A DNA stretch of 64,000 nucleotides from Leuconostoc falkenbergense (GCF_014634805.1 NZ_BMBS01000002.1:37703-101702), one strand, 5' to 3'. Counted from the stretch's first letter, positions 34,278-47,266 are shown. A program made the numbers and translations. The notes: generated by a model from the letters alone, not told the origin.

Positions 34278-34624
34278 TGAATATCGCCACCATTTTCGAT
34301 CATAATACGCAGCATTTCCATTAACTCTTGATTTTGATTTGTCAGTACTTGCAATTCAAATCGCATCGCCTTGATCTGGCGTTTCATTTCAGCTAAATCG
34401 TCGGTTGTATTATCTTGATAGCCAAATACTTGGTGATATGGTTGCTTATTACCTGTGTAAACAGACTCTGAAAAGGTATCACGTTCTTGACGCACCCACC
34501 GCATGACCGTGTTATAGGGAATCTCAAATTCAGAAGCCACTGATTTTCCAGATTGATGGCGGTTAATGATTTTGTCACAAACTTCGTTACGCGTTTTTAA
34601 TGAATAATGTGCTCTAGTTTCCAT
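34265..34624 (-). CDS. Orphan transposase OrfA-like HTH protein
   Basis: 119 residues. The N-terminal half is a helix-turn-helix of the IS3-family OrfA/psq type (YSLKTRNEVCDKIINRHQSGKSVASEFEIPYNTVMRWVRQERD). The C-terminal third is a heptad-rich coiled coil (MKRQIKAMRFELQVLTNQNQELMEML), like the OrfA leucine zipper. No OrfB/DDE partner, frameshift signal or terminal repeat is visible nearby, and the gene has its own terminator. It is either a remnant or a domesticated DNA-binding protein. Confidence 0.65.
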   Translation of the reverse strand: METRAHYSLKTRNEVCDKIINRHQSGKSVASEFEIPYNTVMRWVRQERDTFSESVYTGNKQPYHQVFGYQDNTTDDLAEMKRQIKAMRFELQVLTNQNQELMEMLRIMIENGGDIQRHA

Positions 34625-34740
34625 TTTTTACCATCCTTTTTAATACTTTGATAATTATTATAAAGGAAATATTTATATTTAAAAATGGACAAGTTGAACA
34701 ATATTACCCATTTAATATTAAAAATGGTATATTTTAAACG

Positions 34741-35742
34741 CTAATCATTGCGAGTGTTGCCCGTTTGATCGTGAATTGCTACAACTTTGGCATTATTAAC
34801 TCGCCCTGTGCCAGAATATGGTTGATAATCATCAAACAAAACACCTTGATCAGCCCACCATTTTCTTAAAACTTCTTTATTGGCATCAAATCTTGGTGGT
34901 AACGCAAATGTTGTTCCTAAATCTTGGACAGATTCATCTAGTGTAAAACCGGGATTAGTAGTTGCTACCTCAACGCGATTACCACCTGGTTCAATAAAGT
35001 ATATAGAATTGAAATAGCCACGATCAATATAGACTTCACGACGCCAACCTTGTTCCTCTGCACGCGCCCACAAGTAATCTAGATCCTGCGAAGATTCGAC
35101 GGCTAAAGCAAAATGATCAGTTGATCCTTTGCCAAATTTTGATTCTGGGGCATCGTTAGGTGTTTCGTACAAATAAATGGCCTGTTCATCTGCCAAATTA
35201 ATAACGTTGCCCTTAACAACAACGCCATAGTCACTGAATAGTTGTTCAAAAAAATTCGCAGTCGCCACAACATCAGGAACATGTAATTCAGCACCTAGAA
35301 TACCTGTGATTTGTTTGTTCGCTGGAACATCTGACATAAAGTTGATATGCCAGTCAAATTGTTGCTGATTGACTGCCTTAATTTCAATTGGAATAGCATC
35401 AAAGTCTTGTGTGTGTAGTATACCACGGCCATCAATCGTTGCTGGTAAGTTGAATGATAACAATCGTTCTTGCCAATATGGTAACGCACCTGCTGGCACA
35501 CCAAAATGTAGCCCATTGAAAAACATTTTACCGTCGACACGAGGACGATCAAGTTTTGCATCTGGGAAAAAAGTGACCACAGTACCCGGTGTGCCAATGA
35601 AATCACCATAATAAACATGCCGCATGTGAGGATTAGCCTGATTAATAGAATTTTTTATGAAGCGTAAACCCAAAATATCAACATAAAAATGTGCATTTTG
35701 TTTAAAATTACCTGTTAAAAGAGAGACGTGATGCGTTTTCAT
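34741..35742 (-). CDS. Ring-cleaving dioxygenase of the VOC family (MhqO-like)
   Basis: Glyoxalase/bleomycin-resistance (VOC) superfamily protein with two tandem halves, 333 residues. Seen are HHVSLLTGNFKQNAHFYVDILGLRF at the N-terminus, HFGVP, LHVPDVVATANFFEQLF, STDHFALAVES and FIEPGGNRVEVATTNPGF, which supply the His/Glu metal ligands. B. subtilis MhqO-type relatives respond to quinones and electrophiles; the role here is inferred. A perfect palindrome lies between its promoter and start. Confidence 0.85.
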   Translation of the reverse strand: MKTHHVSLLTGNFKQNAHFYVDILGLRFIKNSINQANPHMRHVYYGDFIGTPGTVVTFFPDAKLDRPRVDGKMFFNGLHFGVPAGALPYWQERLLSFNLPATIDGRGILHTQDFDAIPIEIKAVNQQQFDWHINFMSDVPANKQITGILGAELHVPDVVATANFFEQLFSDYGVVVKGNVINLADEQAIYLYETPNDAPESKFGKGSTDHFALAVESSQDLDYLWARAEEQGWRREVYIDRGYFNSIYFIEPGGNRVEVATTNPGFTLDESVQDLGTTFALPPRFDANKEVLRKWWADQGVLFDDYQPYSGTGRVNNAKVVAIHDQTGNTRND

Positions 35743-35763
35743 ATGCTTATCGCCATGCGCGTC

Positions 35764-35804
35764 AAAAGGCGCGCCTTTCTATTTTTATTGTTGATTAAAT
35801 TATA
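35764..35804 (-). promoter_or_regulatory. Promoter and palindromic operator candidate of the dioxygenase gene
   Basis: TATAAT (minus strand, 35799-35804) is preceded by TTGCTT at 16 bp. Just downstream lies the perfect 14-bp palindrome AAAGGCGCGCCTTT (35765-35778), GC-rich against AT-rich flanks, about 22 bp before the ATG. The position suits a repressor-binding site; the regulator is unknown. Confidence 0.5.
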
Positions 35805-35820
35805 TATGCCCTAAATAAAA

Positions 35821-35845
35821 AAGCAAGCATTTTGCTTACTTTTTA
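35821..35845 (-). terminator. Terminator after psiE
   Basis: A short AAGCA/TGCTT stem with A/T runs on both sides; T run follows on the minus strand. Confidence 0.55.
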
Positions 35846-35849
35846 GAAG

Positions 35850-36257
35850 CTAATTATCCATTTTTGGTCTAAAATAACGATATATTGCCTGCGCAACTAC
35901 CAATAAGAATATTGCTGCAGCTAACATTAACGTTTTATCGGTTTGATCATGGTAAACTAACATTGCTCTTATTAAAGCTGTCACGCCAATATATAAGAAG
36001 TTGCCAGTTGAAATGTGTGCGTCTTTTATGAAGTATTCACGCACCAAACTCAAAAACTCAAAAAACAAAAATACAACCAATATTTCTTCGGCCAATTCTG
36101 TAAAATGACCAGCGATATCGGTCATCCACAACATTTGAGCGAGATTCAACAACTCTCGTAGCAAAAATCCAAATATCACGACGCCAATAACAATCATGAC
36201 TGCATTTAAAACATACTCGAAGTAACCTGCAACTTTTTGATGCCACTCATGCTTCAT
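35850..36257 (-). CDS. psiE: PsiE family membrane protein
   Basis: 135-residue protein with four hydrophobic segments, matching the phosphate-starvation-inducible PsiE family (FEYVLNAVMIVIGVVIFGFLLREL, EEILVVFLFFEFLSLVREYF, IGVTALIRAMLVYH, RYFRPKMDN). The molecular function is unknown; induction by phosphate starvation is known for E. coli only. It lies 29 bp after polC on the same strand. Confidence 0.85.
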   Translation of the reverse strand: MKHEWHQKVAGYFEYVLNAVMIVIGVVIFGFLLRELLNLAQMLWMTDIAGHFTELAEEILVVFLFFEFLSLVREYFIKDAHISTGNFLYIGVTALIRAMLVYHDQTDKTLMLAAAIFLLVVAQAIYRYFRPKMDN

Positions 36258-36286
36258 TTATTCACCGCCTTTTCATATTTATCACG

Positions 36287-39200
36287 TTAAAAATCAAACA
36301 AACTCAACTGATTTTCATCTGGTAGTCCTTCTAGAACGGAATGCTGTGTCATAAAATCAATAATCGTTTGTGACACTTTACCTCGTTTTTTGAGGTCTTC
36401 TTTACTCAAAAAAGGTTTTTCTGTTCTTGCAGCAACAATTTGTTTAGCCACGTTGTCACCTAATCCTGGCAGAGAAATAAATGGTGGTATTAATGTTTCG
36501 CCATCAATCACCCATTCAAGTGCTTCCGATCGGTTTAAATCAACCATTTTGAAGCTGATTCCCCGCTCAAGCGCTTCGTTAGCCATTTCAAGAACTGTCA
36601 TTAAATTCTTATCTCCAACAGTCGCATCATTGCCAAGTTCACGTAATTTCTTTAAAGCAGATTTGGTTGCTTCTTTACCCCGACTCATCGCAACAACATC
36701 AAAAGCATCCGCACGAACCGAAAAGTAAGTTGCATAATAAATTGTGGGGAAATAAACTTTAAAATAGGCAATCCGCAATGCCATCAAAACATAGGCCGCA
36801 GCATGTGCCCGTGGAAACATATACTTAATTTTGAGCATCGACTGGATGTACCACTCTGGAATGTTTGCTTCACGTAACTGCTTTTGGTACTCATCAGTGA
36901 TGCCTTTACCTTTACGGACTTTTTCCATAATGTTAAAAGCATCAGCTGCTGGGAAGCCCCAATTAATTAAATCGGTCATGATTTTATCACGCGTTCCAAT
37001 AACAGTACCAATTGTGGCCGTTCCGTTTTCAATCAGCTCGTTAGCGTTGCCCAACCAAACATCAGTCCCGTGAGATAGGCCAGAAATTTGTAATAGCTCA
37101 GAATAAGTATGCGGTTGCGTCTCTTCCAACATACCACGCACGAAATTAGTGCCGAATTCAGGCAATCCCAGTGTACCTGTCTTTGAAAAAATTTGCTCTG
37201 GCGTCACACCAAGTGCTTCAGTAGAAGTAAATAAACTTAAAACACCCGGGTCGTTTGCTGGAATTGATTGCGGATCAATGCCAGACATATCCTTTAATGT
37301 TCGCACCATTGTCGGATCATCATGTCCCAAAATATCCATTTTTAATAAATTATCATGAATAGAATGATAATCCATGTGAGTTGTTTGCCAGAGAGATTTT
37401 TGATCATCAGCAGGATACTGAATCGGTGTGAAATCATAGACTTCATATTCACGTGGCACAATCAATATACCACCGGGATGCTGTCCTGTTGTCCGTTTGA
37501 CGCCTGTGATTCCTTGGGCCAATCGTTCAATTTCTGCCCCACGATAATGTTTATCATGATCCCGTTCATAGCCTTTCACGTAACCAAAAGCTGTTTTTTC
37601 AGCCACTGTCGCTATCGTTCCGGCACGGTACACATTATGCTCGCCAAACAGTACTTTCATGTAATTATGAGCAATTGGCTGATAATCACCAGAAAAATTC
37701 AAATCAATATCTGGCACTTTATTTCCGGTGAAGCCCATAAAAGTTTCAAACGGAATATTTTGTCCATCACCAATCAACATTTCACCTGGATGATTGGGAT
37801 CTTCTTTTTCAGGCAAATCATAACCAGACTCATATTGTTTCGGATCAACTAGTTCGAAATAATCACCATGCGCGGATCGATAATGAGGCGGCAACGGGTT
37901 AACTTCAGTTATACCCGACATTGTGGCGACAAACGAGGATCCTACGGATCCTCGCGACCCAACTAAATAACCGTCTTTAACAGATTTAGCTACCAAACGT
38001 TGGGCAATCATGTAGTGTGGCGCGAAACCATTACCAATAATTGCTTTCAACTCTTGGTCTATGCGTGCTTGTATTTCTGGTGGAATTGGATCACCATACC
38101 AAGCTTTTGCCGTCCGGTAAGTTTTTTCAGTGAGTTCATCACCTGCACCAGGAATATTTGGCGGATAGGAACCACTTTTCAACGGTTCAATATCGTCAAG
38201 CATATCAGAAATAAGATGCGTATTCTCAATCACAATCCTTTTTGCTGTTTCGTCACCAACAAAAGCAAAATCATCGAGCAATTCTTGGGTCGTTTTGAAA
38301 TAATTATCAGGTAAAGCAGTTCTATTTTGTGGATTACCTGGTTGTGTTGCAATCAAAATATTACGGTAAATTTTATCTTCAGGGTTGGTGTATTTAACAT
38401 CACCAGTGACCACCACTGGTTTCCCTAATTCGTCACCAATGGCAATCATTTCCTCTAAAATTTCTTGCAGTTTTGTTTGGTCGGAAATTAGTGCCGATTC
38501 AATCATTGGTTGATAGTTTGCGGTTGGTTGAATTTCAATAAAATCATAATATTTAGCTTTTTCAGTCGCCTCATTTTTTCCTTTTTCAATGAGAGAAATG
38601 ATGACATCTCCGCCAGTATCACCTGTTCCTACTAGTAAACCTTCACGATATTGCTGTAAGATGGAACGCGGAATTCGAGGTACCCGAGCAAAAAACTCAA
38701 TGTTTGAACGGGAGACCAGCTTATAAAGATTTTTTAACCCAGTCGCATTTTGAACCAGCAATGTCACATGAACCGGCCGCCCATGCTTCCACGCGTCCCC
38801 TTCAGTCATGTGGTCGTTAAGTTGATTATGGTAGTTTAAATCAAAACGTTCTTTCGCCTCTTTCATCAAGCGCCATGCGATATGTCCAGTAGTTTCAGAA
38901 TCGAAAATGGCACGGTGAGCTTGCTCTAAATTAATATTAAATCGTTTAGCAATCGTGCCAAGTCGGTAGGATTTATAATCAGGATATAACCAACGAGTAA
39001 ACGGTAACGTATCAATAATAGGGTTACTAATTTGGGATTGTTGATAACGCGCATAAGCGGCGTTCATGAAGCCAATATCAAATGTTACATTATGACCCAC
39101 TAAAATAGCATCACCGCACCACTCTCGAAAACGTCGAATTATGTTTTCTTCACTGTCAGCATTTGCTACCATAGCATCAGTAATTGATGTCAAATTGGTA

Positions 39201-40600
39201 GTGAATTCAGATAATGGAAAACCTGGATTAATATATTCTGAGAACTTATCAACAACGTTACCAATTTGCATTTTAACAGCGGATAGTTCAATGATTTTAT
39301 CTGTTACTGCCGAAAGTCCAGTAGTTTCCAAATCAAAAGCGACAAAAGTTGTGCCTTTGTCTAATAGTGAAATTGGTCGCAGATTGAAGGCAATTGGTTC
39401 ACCATCTTCGACCAAATTAGCTTCCATACCGTAGATCATTTTGAGGTTATTTTTACTACCCGCAGCAACCGCCTCAGGAAAGCCTTGAACATTTCCAGTA
39501 TCAGTAACAGCCAAAGCTGTTTGGCCCCAATTTTTTGCGAGCTTTGCAACTTCTGAATAGTTTGTCACAGCATCCATGGTCGACATGTTTGTATGAACGT
39601 GTAACTCAATGCGTTGCTGTTCTCCAATATAATCTTCCTGACGATTAGCATGATCAATGACTTGTAAATCGTAGATATTCATAACCAGTTCGCGGGCATA
39701 AGTATCTTCTTGAACATTACCACTTAGCCGAACCCACAAACCAGCCTTCAATCCCTCAAACACAGCTTCATCAGATTCATTATTAGAAAACTTTTTGGCT
39801 GAAATGGAACTTGAATAATCAGTTATTTTGATAGTGAGAAGTTGTCGCCCTGAACGCAATTCTCTGATTTCATCAGCAAAAATATAGCCTTCAACCACCA
39901 CACGATTTTCTTCACCATCGATGTCTTCTAATCTCGTAATTTCAGCATCAGTTGAAATTTTACGACCCAGCGTTAGCGGCACACCCTCTGATGTTGTTTT
40001 TGGTTTAGCCTGTTTGTTAGCTTCAATTGCTTTTTGCAAGTCTTCACGGGCCTTAGCGTGATGCTGTGCAACATTTTCCTGAATTTCTTGTGCCAGTTGT
40101 TCATCGAGCTGTGGCACTAATGTGATTTTGGGAAAACCAAAACTTTCATATGCTGAAATTATTGAGGCAACCGCCTGACTATCTAGTGATTGAAATAGTA
40201 GTTGCGCACCAACTGCAACACTGAATTCGTTATCATTTAATAATTTAAGAATCGTGTTACTTGCTAACTGTTGCGCCTTGGCATGGTTTAATTTAGAGTG
40301 ATCTAAAGCCAAATGCCAGTATTGTGCCATCATTTCTTGATTAATTGCTTGCGATTGACTGGAAATCATTATTGACACGTCAGCTATATTAGTAAATGCT
40401 TTTTTCAAATATTGCTGAAATTGCATATATACGTTGGCTGGCAGCGGTTGCAATAATTGAATGTGGAATACCCACTGTCTCTGTCTAGCTGATACATCTA
40501 CGCGAGTTAGCTGACCACCTTCAAAAAAGGATACAATTTCGTCTGATAATTGAATCTGACTAATTAAATGCTTTAATTGTTCTTCATGGGTTAACGCCAT
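36287..40600 (-). CDS. polC: DNA polymerase III alpha subunit, PolC type
   Basis: Replicative polymerase of low-GC Gram-positives with built-in proofreading. The 1437 residues contain an N-terminal domain, an OB-fold (VVVEGYIFADEIRELRSGRQLL), a split PHP domain (RIELHVHTNMSTMDAV), an inserted DnaQ-type exonuclease (FVAFDLETTGLSAVTDKIIELSAV, VGHNVTFDIGF, HRAIFDSETTGH) and the polymerase core (VGSRGSVGSSFVATMSGITEVNPL, VPDIDLNFSGDYQ, KYMFPRAHAAAYVLMALRIAYFK). The C-terminus ends LSLFDF, a clamp-binding-like motif. It follows proS after a terminator. Confidence 0.98.
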   Translation of the reverse strand: MALTHEEQLKHLISQIQLSDEIVSFFEGGQLTRVDVSARQRQWVFHIQLLQPLPANVYMQFQQYLKKAFTNIADVSIMISSQSQAINQEMMAQYWHLALDHSKLNHAKAQQLASNTILKLLNDNEFSVAVGAQLLFQSLDSQAVASIISAYESFGFPKITLVPQLDEQLAQEIQENVAQHHAKAREDLQKAIEANKQAKPKTTSEGVPLTLGRKISTDAEITRLEDIDGEENRVVVEGYIFADEIRELRSGRQLLTIKITDYSSSISAKKFSNNESDEAVFEGLKAGLWVRLSGNVQEDTYARELVMNIYDLQVIDHANRQEDYIGEQQRIELHVHTNMSTMDAVTNYSEVAKLAKNWGQTALAVTDTGNVQGFPEAVAAGSKNNLKMIYGMEANLVEDGEPIAFNLRPISLLDKGTTFVAFDLETTGLSAVTDKIIELSAVKMQIGNVVDKFSEYINPGFPLSEFTTNLTSITDAMVANADSEENIIRRFREWCGDAILVGHNVTFDIGFMNAAYARYQQSQISNPIIDTLPFTRWLYPDYKSYRLGTIAKRFNINLEQAHRAIFDSETTGHIAWRLMKEAKERFDLNYHNQLNDHMTEGDAWKHGRPVHVTLLVQNATGLKNLYKLVSRSNIEFFARVPRIPRSILQQYREGLLVGTGDTGGDVIISLIEKGKNEATEKAKYYDFIEIQPTANYQPMIESALISDQTKLQEILEEMIAIGDELGKPVVVTGDVKYTNPEDKIYRNILIATQPGNPQNRTALPDNYFKTTQELLDDFAFVGDETAKRIVIENTHLISDMLDDIEPLKSGSYPPNIPGAGDELTEKTYRTAKAWYGDPIPPEIQARIDQELKAIIGNGFAPHYMIAQRLVAKSVKDGYLVGSRGSVGSSFVATMSGITEVNPLPPHYRSAHGDYFELVDPKQYESGYDLPEKEDPNHPGEMLIGDGQNIPFETFMGFTGNKVPDIDLNFSGDYQPIAHNYMKVLFGEHNVYRAGTIATVAEKTAFGYVKGYERDHDKHYRGAEIERLAQGITGVKRTTGQHPGGILIVPREYEVYDFTPIQYPADDQKSLWQTTHMDYHSIHDNLLKMDILGHDDPTMVRTLKDMSGIDPQSIPANDPGVLSLFTSTEALGVTPEQIFSKTGTLGLPEFGTNFVRGMLEETQPHTYSELLQISGLSHGTDVWLGNANELIENGTATIGTVIGTRDKIMTDLINWGFPAADAFNIMEKVRKGKGITDEYQKQLREANIPEWYIQSMLKIKYMFPRAHAAAYVLMALRIAYFKVYFPTIYYATYFSVRADAFDVVAMSRGKEATKSALKKLRELGNDATVGDKNLMTVLEMANEALERGISFKMVDLNRSEALEWVIDGETLIPPFISLPGLGDNVAKQIVAARTEKPFLSKEDLKKRGKVSQTIIDFMTQHSVLEGLPDENQLSLFDF

Positions 40601-40617
40601 TTGTCCCCCTAATTTGA

Positions 40618-40643
40618 GTAAAAAAGCCGATCAATCATCGGCC
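40618..40643 (-). terminator. Terminator after proS
   Basis: GCCGAT/ATCGGC 6-bp stem with loop GATTG on the minus strand, followed by TTTTTT. Confidence 0.8.
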
Positions 40644-40661
40644 AAATGTTTACTCACTTAT

Positions 40662-43671
<3,010 letters not shown>

Positions 43672-43684
43672 TCCAAATCTCGCT

Positions 43685-44479
43685 TTAAATTAACATGCCT
43701 AAAATAGACATCAGTGGCATAACAACTAACATTGAATCAAAACGATCTAAAATACCACCATGCCCTGGTAAAATATTGCCTGAATCTTTTACGTTAAAAT
43801 GGCGTTTCAAACCTGACTCGATTAAATCACCAAGTTGACCTGCAATAGACAAGACAACTGCAAATAGTAAGAGTTCAATGAAATTGTATGCTGGCAACCA
43901 ATTAAATATAGTGTACAAAGATGCCACAACAATTACTGCTACCAAACTACCACCAATGGATCCTTCCCAAGTTTTATTAGGACTAATTTTGGGGGCGAGT
44001 TTGTGTTTGCCAATAGCTCGGCCAACCATATAAGCACCTGAATCAGTTAACCAAACAATTAGCATACCAAACATCACCGTTGCCAATCCTTTTGTGTCGG
44101 CTTGGAAAAAATAATGAAATCCAGTACCAATATACAGCATGGCTAGAGTCAATGTCCCAGCATCATCAAAATTAAAATGGTTGCGGCTAAAGACTGTATG
44201 TAGTAATAAGAGAAATGCTAGTATATAAAAGAATATATGAGCACTTTTAATGAGTGGGACGTCTTGCCAAAAACTATTTGGCAAAATAAGTGCCACAACA
44301 CCTATAAAACTAACCCAAGCTTCGGCAGAAACAAAAAAACGATGTTTCATCCGCAAAATTTCACTCATCGCAATCACACCCATAATCAATGTCAAAATCA
44401 GAAGTGGTGCGCCGCCCATGATTAAAAGAGGAACAAAGATAATCAAAGCAACTACTGCCGTAATCACACGTGTTTTCAT
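43685..44479 (-). CDS. cdsA: Phosphatidate cytidylyltransferase
   Basis: Makes CDP-diacylglycerol from phosphatidate and CTP for phospholipid synthesis. The 264 residues have about eight membrane segments and the CdsA signature near the C-terminus: SIAGQLGDLIESGLKRHFNVKDSGNILPGHGGILDRFDS. Upstream, DSGAYMVGRAIGKHKLAPKISPNKTWEGSIGG is also typical. It follows uppS by 6 bp. Confidence 0.96.
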   Translation of the reverse strand: MKTRVITAVVALIIFVPLLIMGGAPLLILTLIMGVIAMSEILRMKHRFFVSAEAWVSFIGVVALILPNSFWQDVPLIKSAHIFFYILAFLLLLHTVFSRNHFNFDDAGTLTLAMLYIGTGFHYFFQADTKGLATVMFGMLIVWLTDSGAYMVGRAIGKHKLAPKISPNKTWEGSIGGSLVAVIVVASLYTIFNWLPAYNFIELLLFAVVLSIAGQLGDLIESGLKRHFNVKDSGNILPGHGGILDRFDSMLVVMPLMSILGMLI

Positions 44480-44485
44480 GGCTTA

Positions 44486-45259
44486 CTATTTCTCGCTTTC
44501 GTCATTAAGACCGCCAAAACGACGATCTCTTTTAGTGTAAGATGTAATAGCTTCTATCAAGTCTTCACCTGAATATTCTGGCCATAAAACATCCGTAAAG
44601 TATAGTTCAGCGTATGCCGATTGATAAGGTAAAAAATTACTCAAGCGCAATTCACCCGACGTACGAATCATCAAATCAGGCGTCGCTAATTCACCTAAAG
44701 GTGAAGTTTGAAGGGCGCTGGCAAAATGATTAGCGTCAATCTCTTCAGCGGTCAGATCACCTGACGCGACCTGTTGTGCTAGTAATTTCGCTGCTGCCAC
44801 AATTTCGGTTTGACCACCATAATTAAGAGCAAAGTTCAAAATCATCCCCGTACCCTGCGCTGTTTGTTCAATCGCGCGCTGCACGGCATCTTGCGTACCC
44901 TTAGGTAGGCCCGCAACATCGCCCATAACTTCAACACGAATATTATTTTTAATCAATTCTGGTACAAAATCATTAAAAAAATCAATCGGTAATTGCATCA
45001 AAAAGTTAACTTCGTCATTCGGGCGTGACCAATTTTCGGTTGAAAAAGCGTACAGTGTCAATACTTCAATACCTAAGTCGCTGGCTGCAATCGCAACTTT
45101 TTTGACAGTTTTCATACCCGCTTTGTGGCCAGCAACACGTGGCATAAAACGTTGTTTTGCCCAACGACCATTACCATCCATAATAATGGCAACATGTCGC
45201 GGAATTTTGAGCTGGGAGACGGTCTTCGTCTCCTCATTTTTAATTTTAAAAAGCGCCAA
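44486..45259 (-). CDS. uppS: Undecaprenyl diphosphate synthase
   Basis: Cis-prenyltransferase making the C55 lipid carrier for wall synthesis. The 257 residues contain HVAIIMDGNGRWAKQR (catalytic Asp28), YAFSTENWSRP, FALNYGGQTEI and the C-terminal RTSGELRLSNFLPYQSAYAELYF. The start is TTG at 45259, preceded by AAGGAGG; an ATG within codons 20-30 would cut into the active site. It heads the uppS-cdsA-rseP block. Confidence 0.96.
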   Translation of the reverse strand: MALFKIKNEETKTVSQLKIPRHVAIIMDGNGRWAKQRFMPRVAGHKAGMKTVKKVAIAASDLGIEVLTLYAFSTENWSRPNDEVNFLMQLPIDFFNDFVPELIKNNIRVEVMGDVAGLPKGTQDAVQRAIEQTAQGTGMILNFALNYGGQTEIVAAAKLLAQQVASGDLTAEEIDANHFASALQTSPLGELATPDLMIRTSGELRLSNFLPYQSAYAELYFTDVLWPEYSGEDLIEAITSYTKRDRRFGGLNDESEK

Positions 45260-45343
45260 AACGCTCCTCCTTCGTATGCAACCACTGAATGCATATATTG
45301 TATCTAACCTATTTTACCAGAATGGCGCGCAAGGTACAAAAAA

Positions 45344-45369
45344 ATTCGATAAGAATTATCCTATCGAAT
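45344..45369 (-). terminator. Terminator after glmS
   Basis: ATTCGATA/TATCGAAT perfect 8-bp stem with a 10-nt loop, followed by T-rich sequence on the minus strand. Confidence 0.75.
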
Positions 45370-45377
45370 CATTAAAA

Positions 45378-47183
45378 TTATTGAACCGTAACACTCTTTG
45401 CCAAATTACGTGGTCGATCAACATCTAAGCCACGGTCAAGGGTCGCATAGTAGGCAATCAATTGTGCCGGAATGACTGTCAGCAATGGCATTAAGAGCTC
45501 ATTGACCTCAGGGAGAACAAAAGCATCATCTGTTTTAGCCAAAGTCTTAGCGGCAATAATAATCGTATTGGCGCCTCGTGCTGCAACTTGTGCAATTTCA
45601 CCACGGACAAGTCCAGCAGTTTTAGTCTGAGTCAGCAAAGCAAATACTGGTGTACCTTCTTCAATCAAAGAAATTGTACCATGTTTTAGCTCACCAGCTG
45701 CAAAACCTTCAGTTTGAACGTATGATATTTCTTTTAGCTTCAACGCCGCCTCAACAGCAACCGCTGCATCTAAGCCACGTCCAATATAAAATGCTGAACG
45801 ACGATTCTTTAAGGCACTTTCAGCAATTGATTTGAAAGTGTCTTTTTGATCAATAATCACTTGCATTTCAACAGCAACTTTTGCTAACTCATTTTTTAAA
45901 TCAAATGGTGTATGACCAACCGCTGCAGCCAAAATAGCTGTCACAATAATTTGTGCTGTATAGGCTTTTGTCGAGGCCACAGCAATTTCAGGGCCAGCCA
46001 ACAATGGTAAGGCAAAGTCCGCTTCACGAGTCAATGTTGAATTCATGACATTAGCAATGGTTAAAGTTGGATAACCTTGTTTTGTGATATTATCCAGTAC
46101 TTCACGTGAATCAGCTGTTTCCCCAGATTGGCTTAAGAAAATGAAGAATGGCTTTTTACTCAACAAGGGCTGCTCATAAGCAAATTCCGACGAAATATGA
46201 ACTTCTGTTGGTGTTTGTGTCCACTGTTCAAAATATCGTTGCCCCACAAGTCCCGCGTGATATGATGTTCCAGCTGCAACAATATAAATGCGATCTGCTG
46301 CCTGAATAGCCTCAATAACTTCAGGAGCAATATTTTGCACCTGCCCTTCATCGTCAAAATAGTATTGTGACAAAGTACGTGCAACGATGGCCTGTTCATC
46401 AACTTCCTTTAACATATAGTAAGGATAAATTCCTTTGTCTGTTTCAGAAGCATCAATATCTAAATGAAAGGCCTCACGGGTAATTTGTTTGCCATTTGGA
46501 TCAAACAAATCAATCTTTTGCTTGTCAATGACAGCAATTTCCCCATCCATCAATTCAATAAAATCATGGGTCACGTCTAACATTGCTGTTGCATCTGATG
46601 TCACAACGTTGCCAACTTCAGAAACACCAATTAATAAAGGGCTCTTTTTCTTAGCCGCATACATCAAATCGGGTGTCTGACGATCCATTAAAAGAAAGCC
46701 ATACGCTGAGTTACCATCTAACAAACTAATCATTCTGCGAAATGCGTCAAATGTCGACAAGTGGTTTTCCTTTGAAAATTTGTCAATCAATTGGACAGCA
46801 ATTTCAGTATCTGTTTGTGAGTGAAGCTGAACGCCTTGTAAATATTGATCACGCAATGCTTCATAATTTTCGATAACACCATTGTGAACCAAGTAAAAAC
46901 GTCCATCCTCGGACATGTGTGGATGCGCATTTTCAACTGATACACCACCGTGAGTTGCCCAGCGTGTATGGGCGATACCCGCAGTACCTTCAATACCCTT
47001 ACCTTCTGTTGCACGTTCCAAATCAGCTACGCGACCTTTTTCTTTGACAAGAAAATCGCCTTTATCGCCGTCATTCACATAAACACCAGCTGAATCGTAC
47101 CCACGATATTCTAATTTTTCTAGCCCTTTTAACAAACTAGGTAACACTTGATTAACACCTGTAAATCCGACAATTCCGCACAT
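45378..47183 (-). CDS. glmS: Glutamine--fructose-6-phosphate aminotransferase
   Basis: First step of amino-sugar synthesis for peptidoglycan. The start at 47183 makes the amidotransferase nucleophile Cys residue 2 (MCGIVGFTG), as required after Met removal, with AAAGAGG before it. The 601 residues have an N-terminal glutaminase (RWATHGGVSVENAHPH, NGVIENYE) and two SIS domains (AAGTSYHAGLVGQRYFE, SQSGETADS, EGFAAGELKHGTISL), ending DVDRPRNLAKSVTVQ. No glmS ribozyme is present in the 194-bp upstream region. Confidence 0.97.
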   Translation of the reverse strand: MCGIVGFTGVNQVLPSLLKGLEKLEYRGYDSAGVYVNDGDKGDFLVKEKGRVADLERATEGKGIEGTAGIAHTRWATHGGVSVENAHPHMSEDGRFYLVHNGVIENYEALRDQYLQGVQLHSQTDTEIAVQLIDKFSKENHLSTFDAFRRMISLLDGNSAYGFLLMDRQTPDLMYAAKKKSPLLIGVSEVGNVVTSDATAMLDVTHDFIELMDGEIAVIDKQKIDLFDPNGKQITREAFHLDIDASETDKGIYPYYMLKEVDEQAIVARTLSQYYFDDEGQVQNIAPEVIEAIQAADRIYIVAAGTSYHAGLVGQRYFEQWTQTPTEVHISSEFAYEQPLLSKKPFFIFLSQSGETADSREVLDNITKQGYPTLTIANVMNSTLTREADFALPLLAGPEIAVASTKAYTAQIIVTAILAAAVGHTPFDLKNELAKVAVEMQVIIDQKDTFKSIAESALKNRRSAFYIGRGLDAAVAVEAALKLKEISYVQTEGFAAGELKHGTISLIEEGTPVFALLTQTKTAGLVRGEIAQVAARGANTIIIAAKTLAKTDDAFVLPEVNELLMPLLTVIPAQLIAYYATLDRGLDVDRPRNLAKSVTVQ

Positions 47184-47237
47184 ATATAGCCTCTTTACCA
47201 AAAATGGTTTACTTTTTATTTTTAACTAACAGTAGCT

Positions 47238-47266
47238 ATTTTACAGTCTTTGTAAACTTTTGTCAA
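47238..47266 (-). promoter_or_regulatory. glmS promoter
   Basis: Perfect TTGACA (minus strand, 47261-47266) and TAAAAT (47238-47243) with a 17-bp spacer, about 50 bp before the glmS start. Confidence 0.8.
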
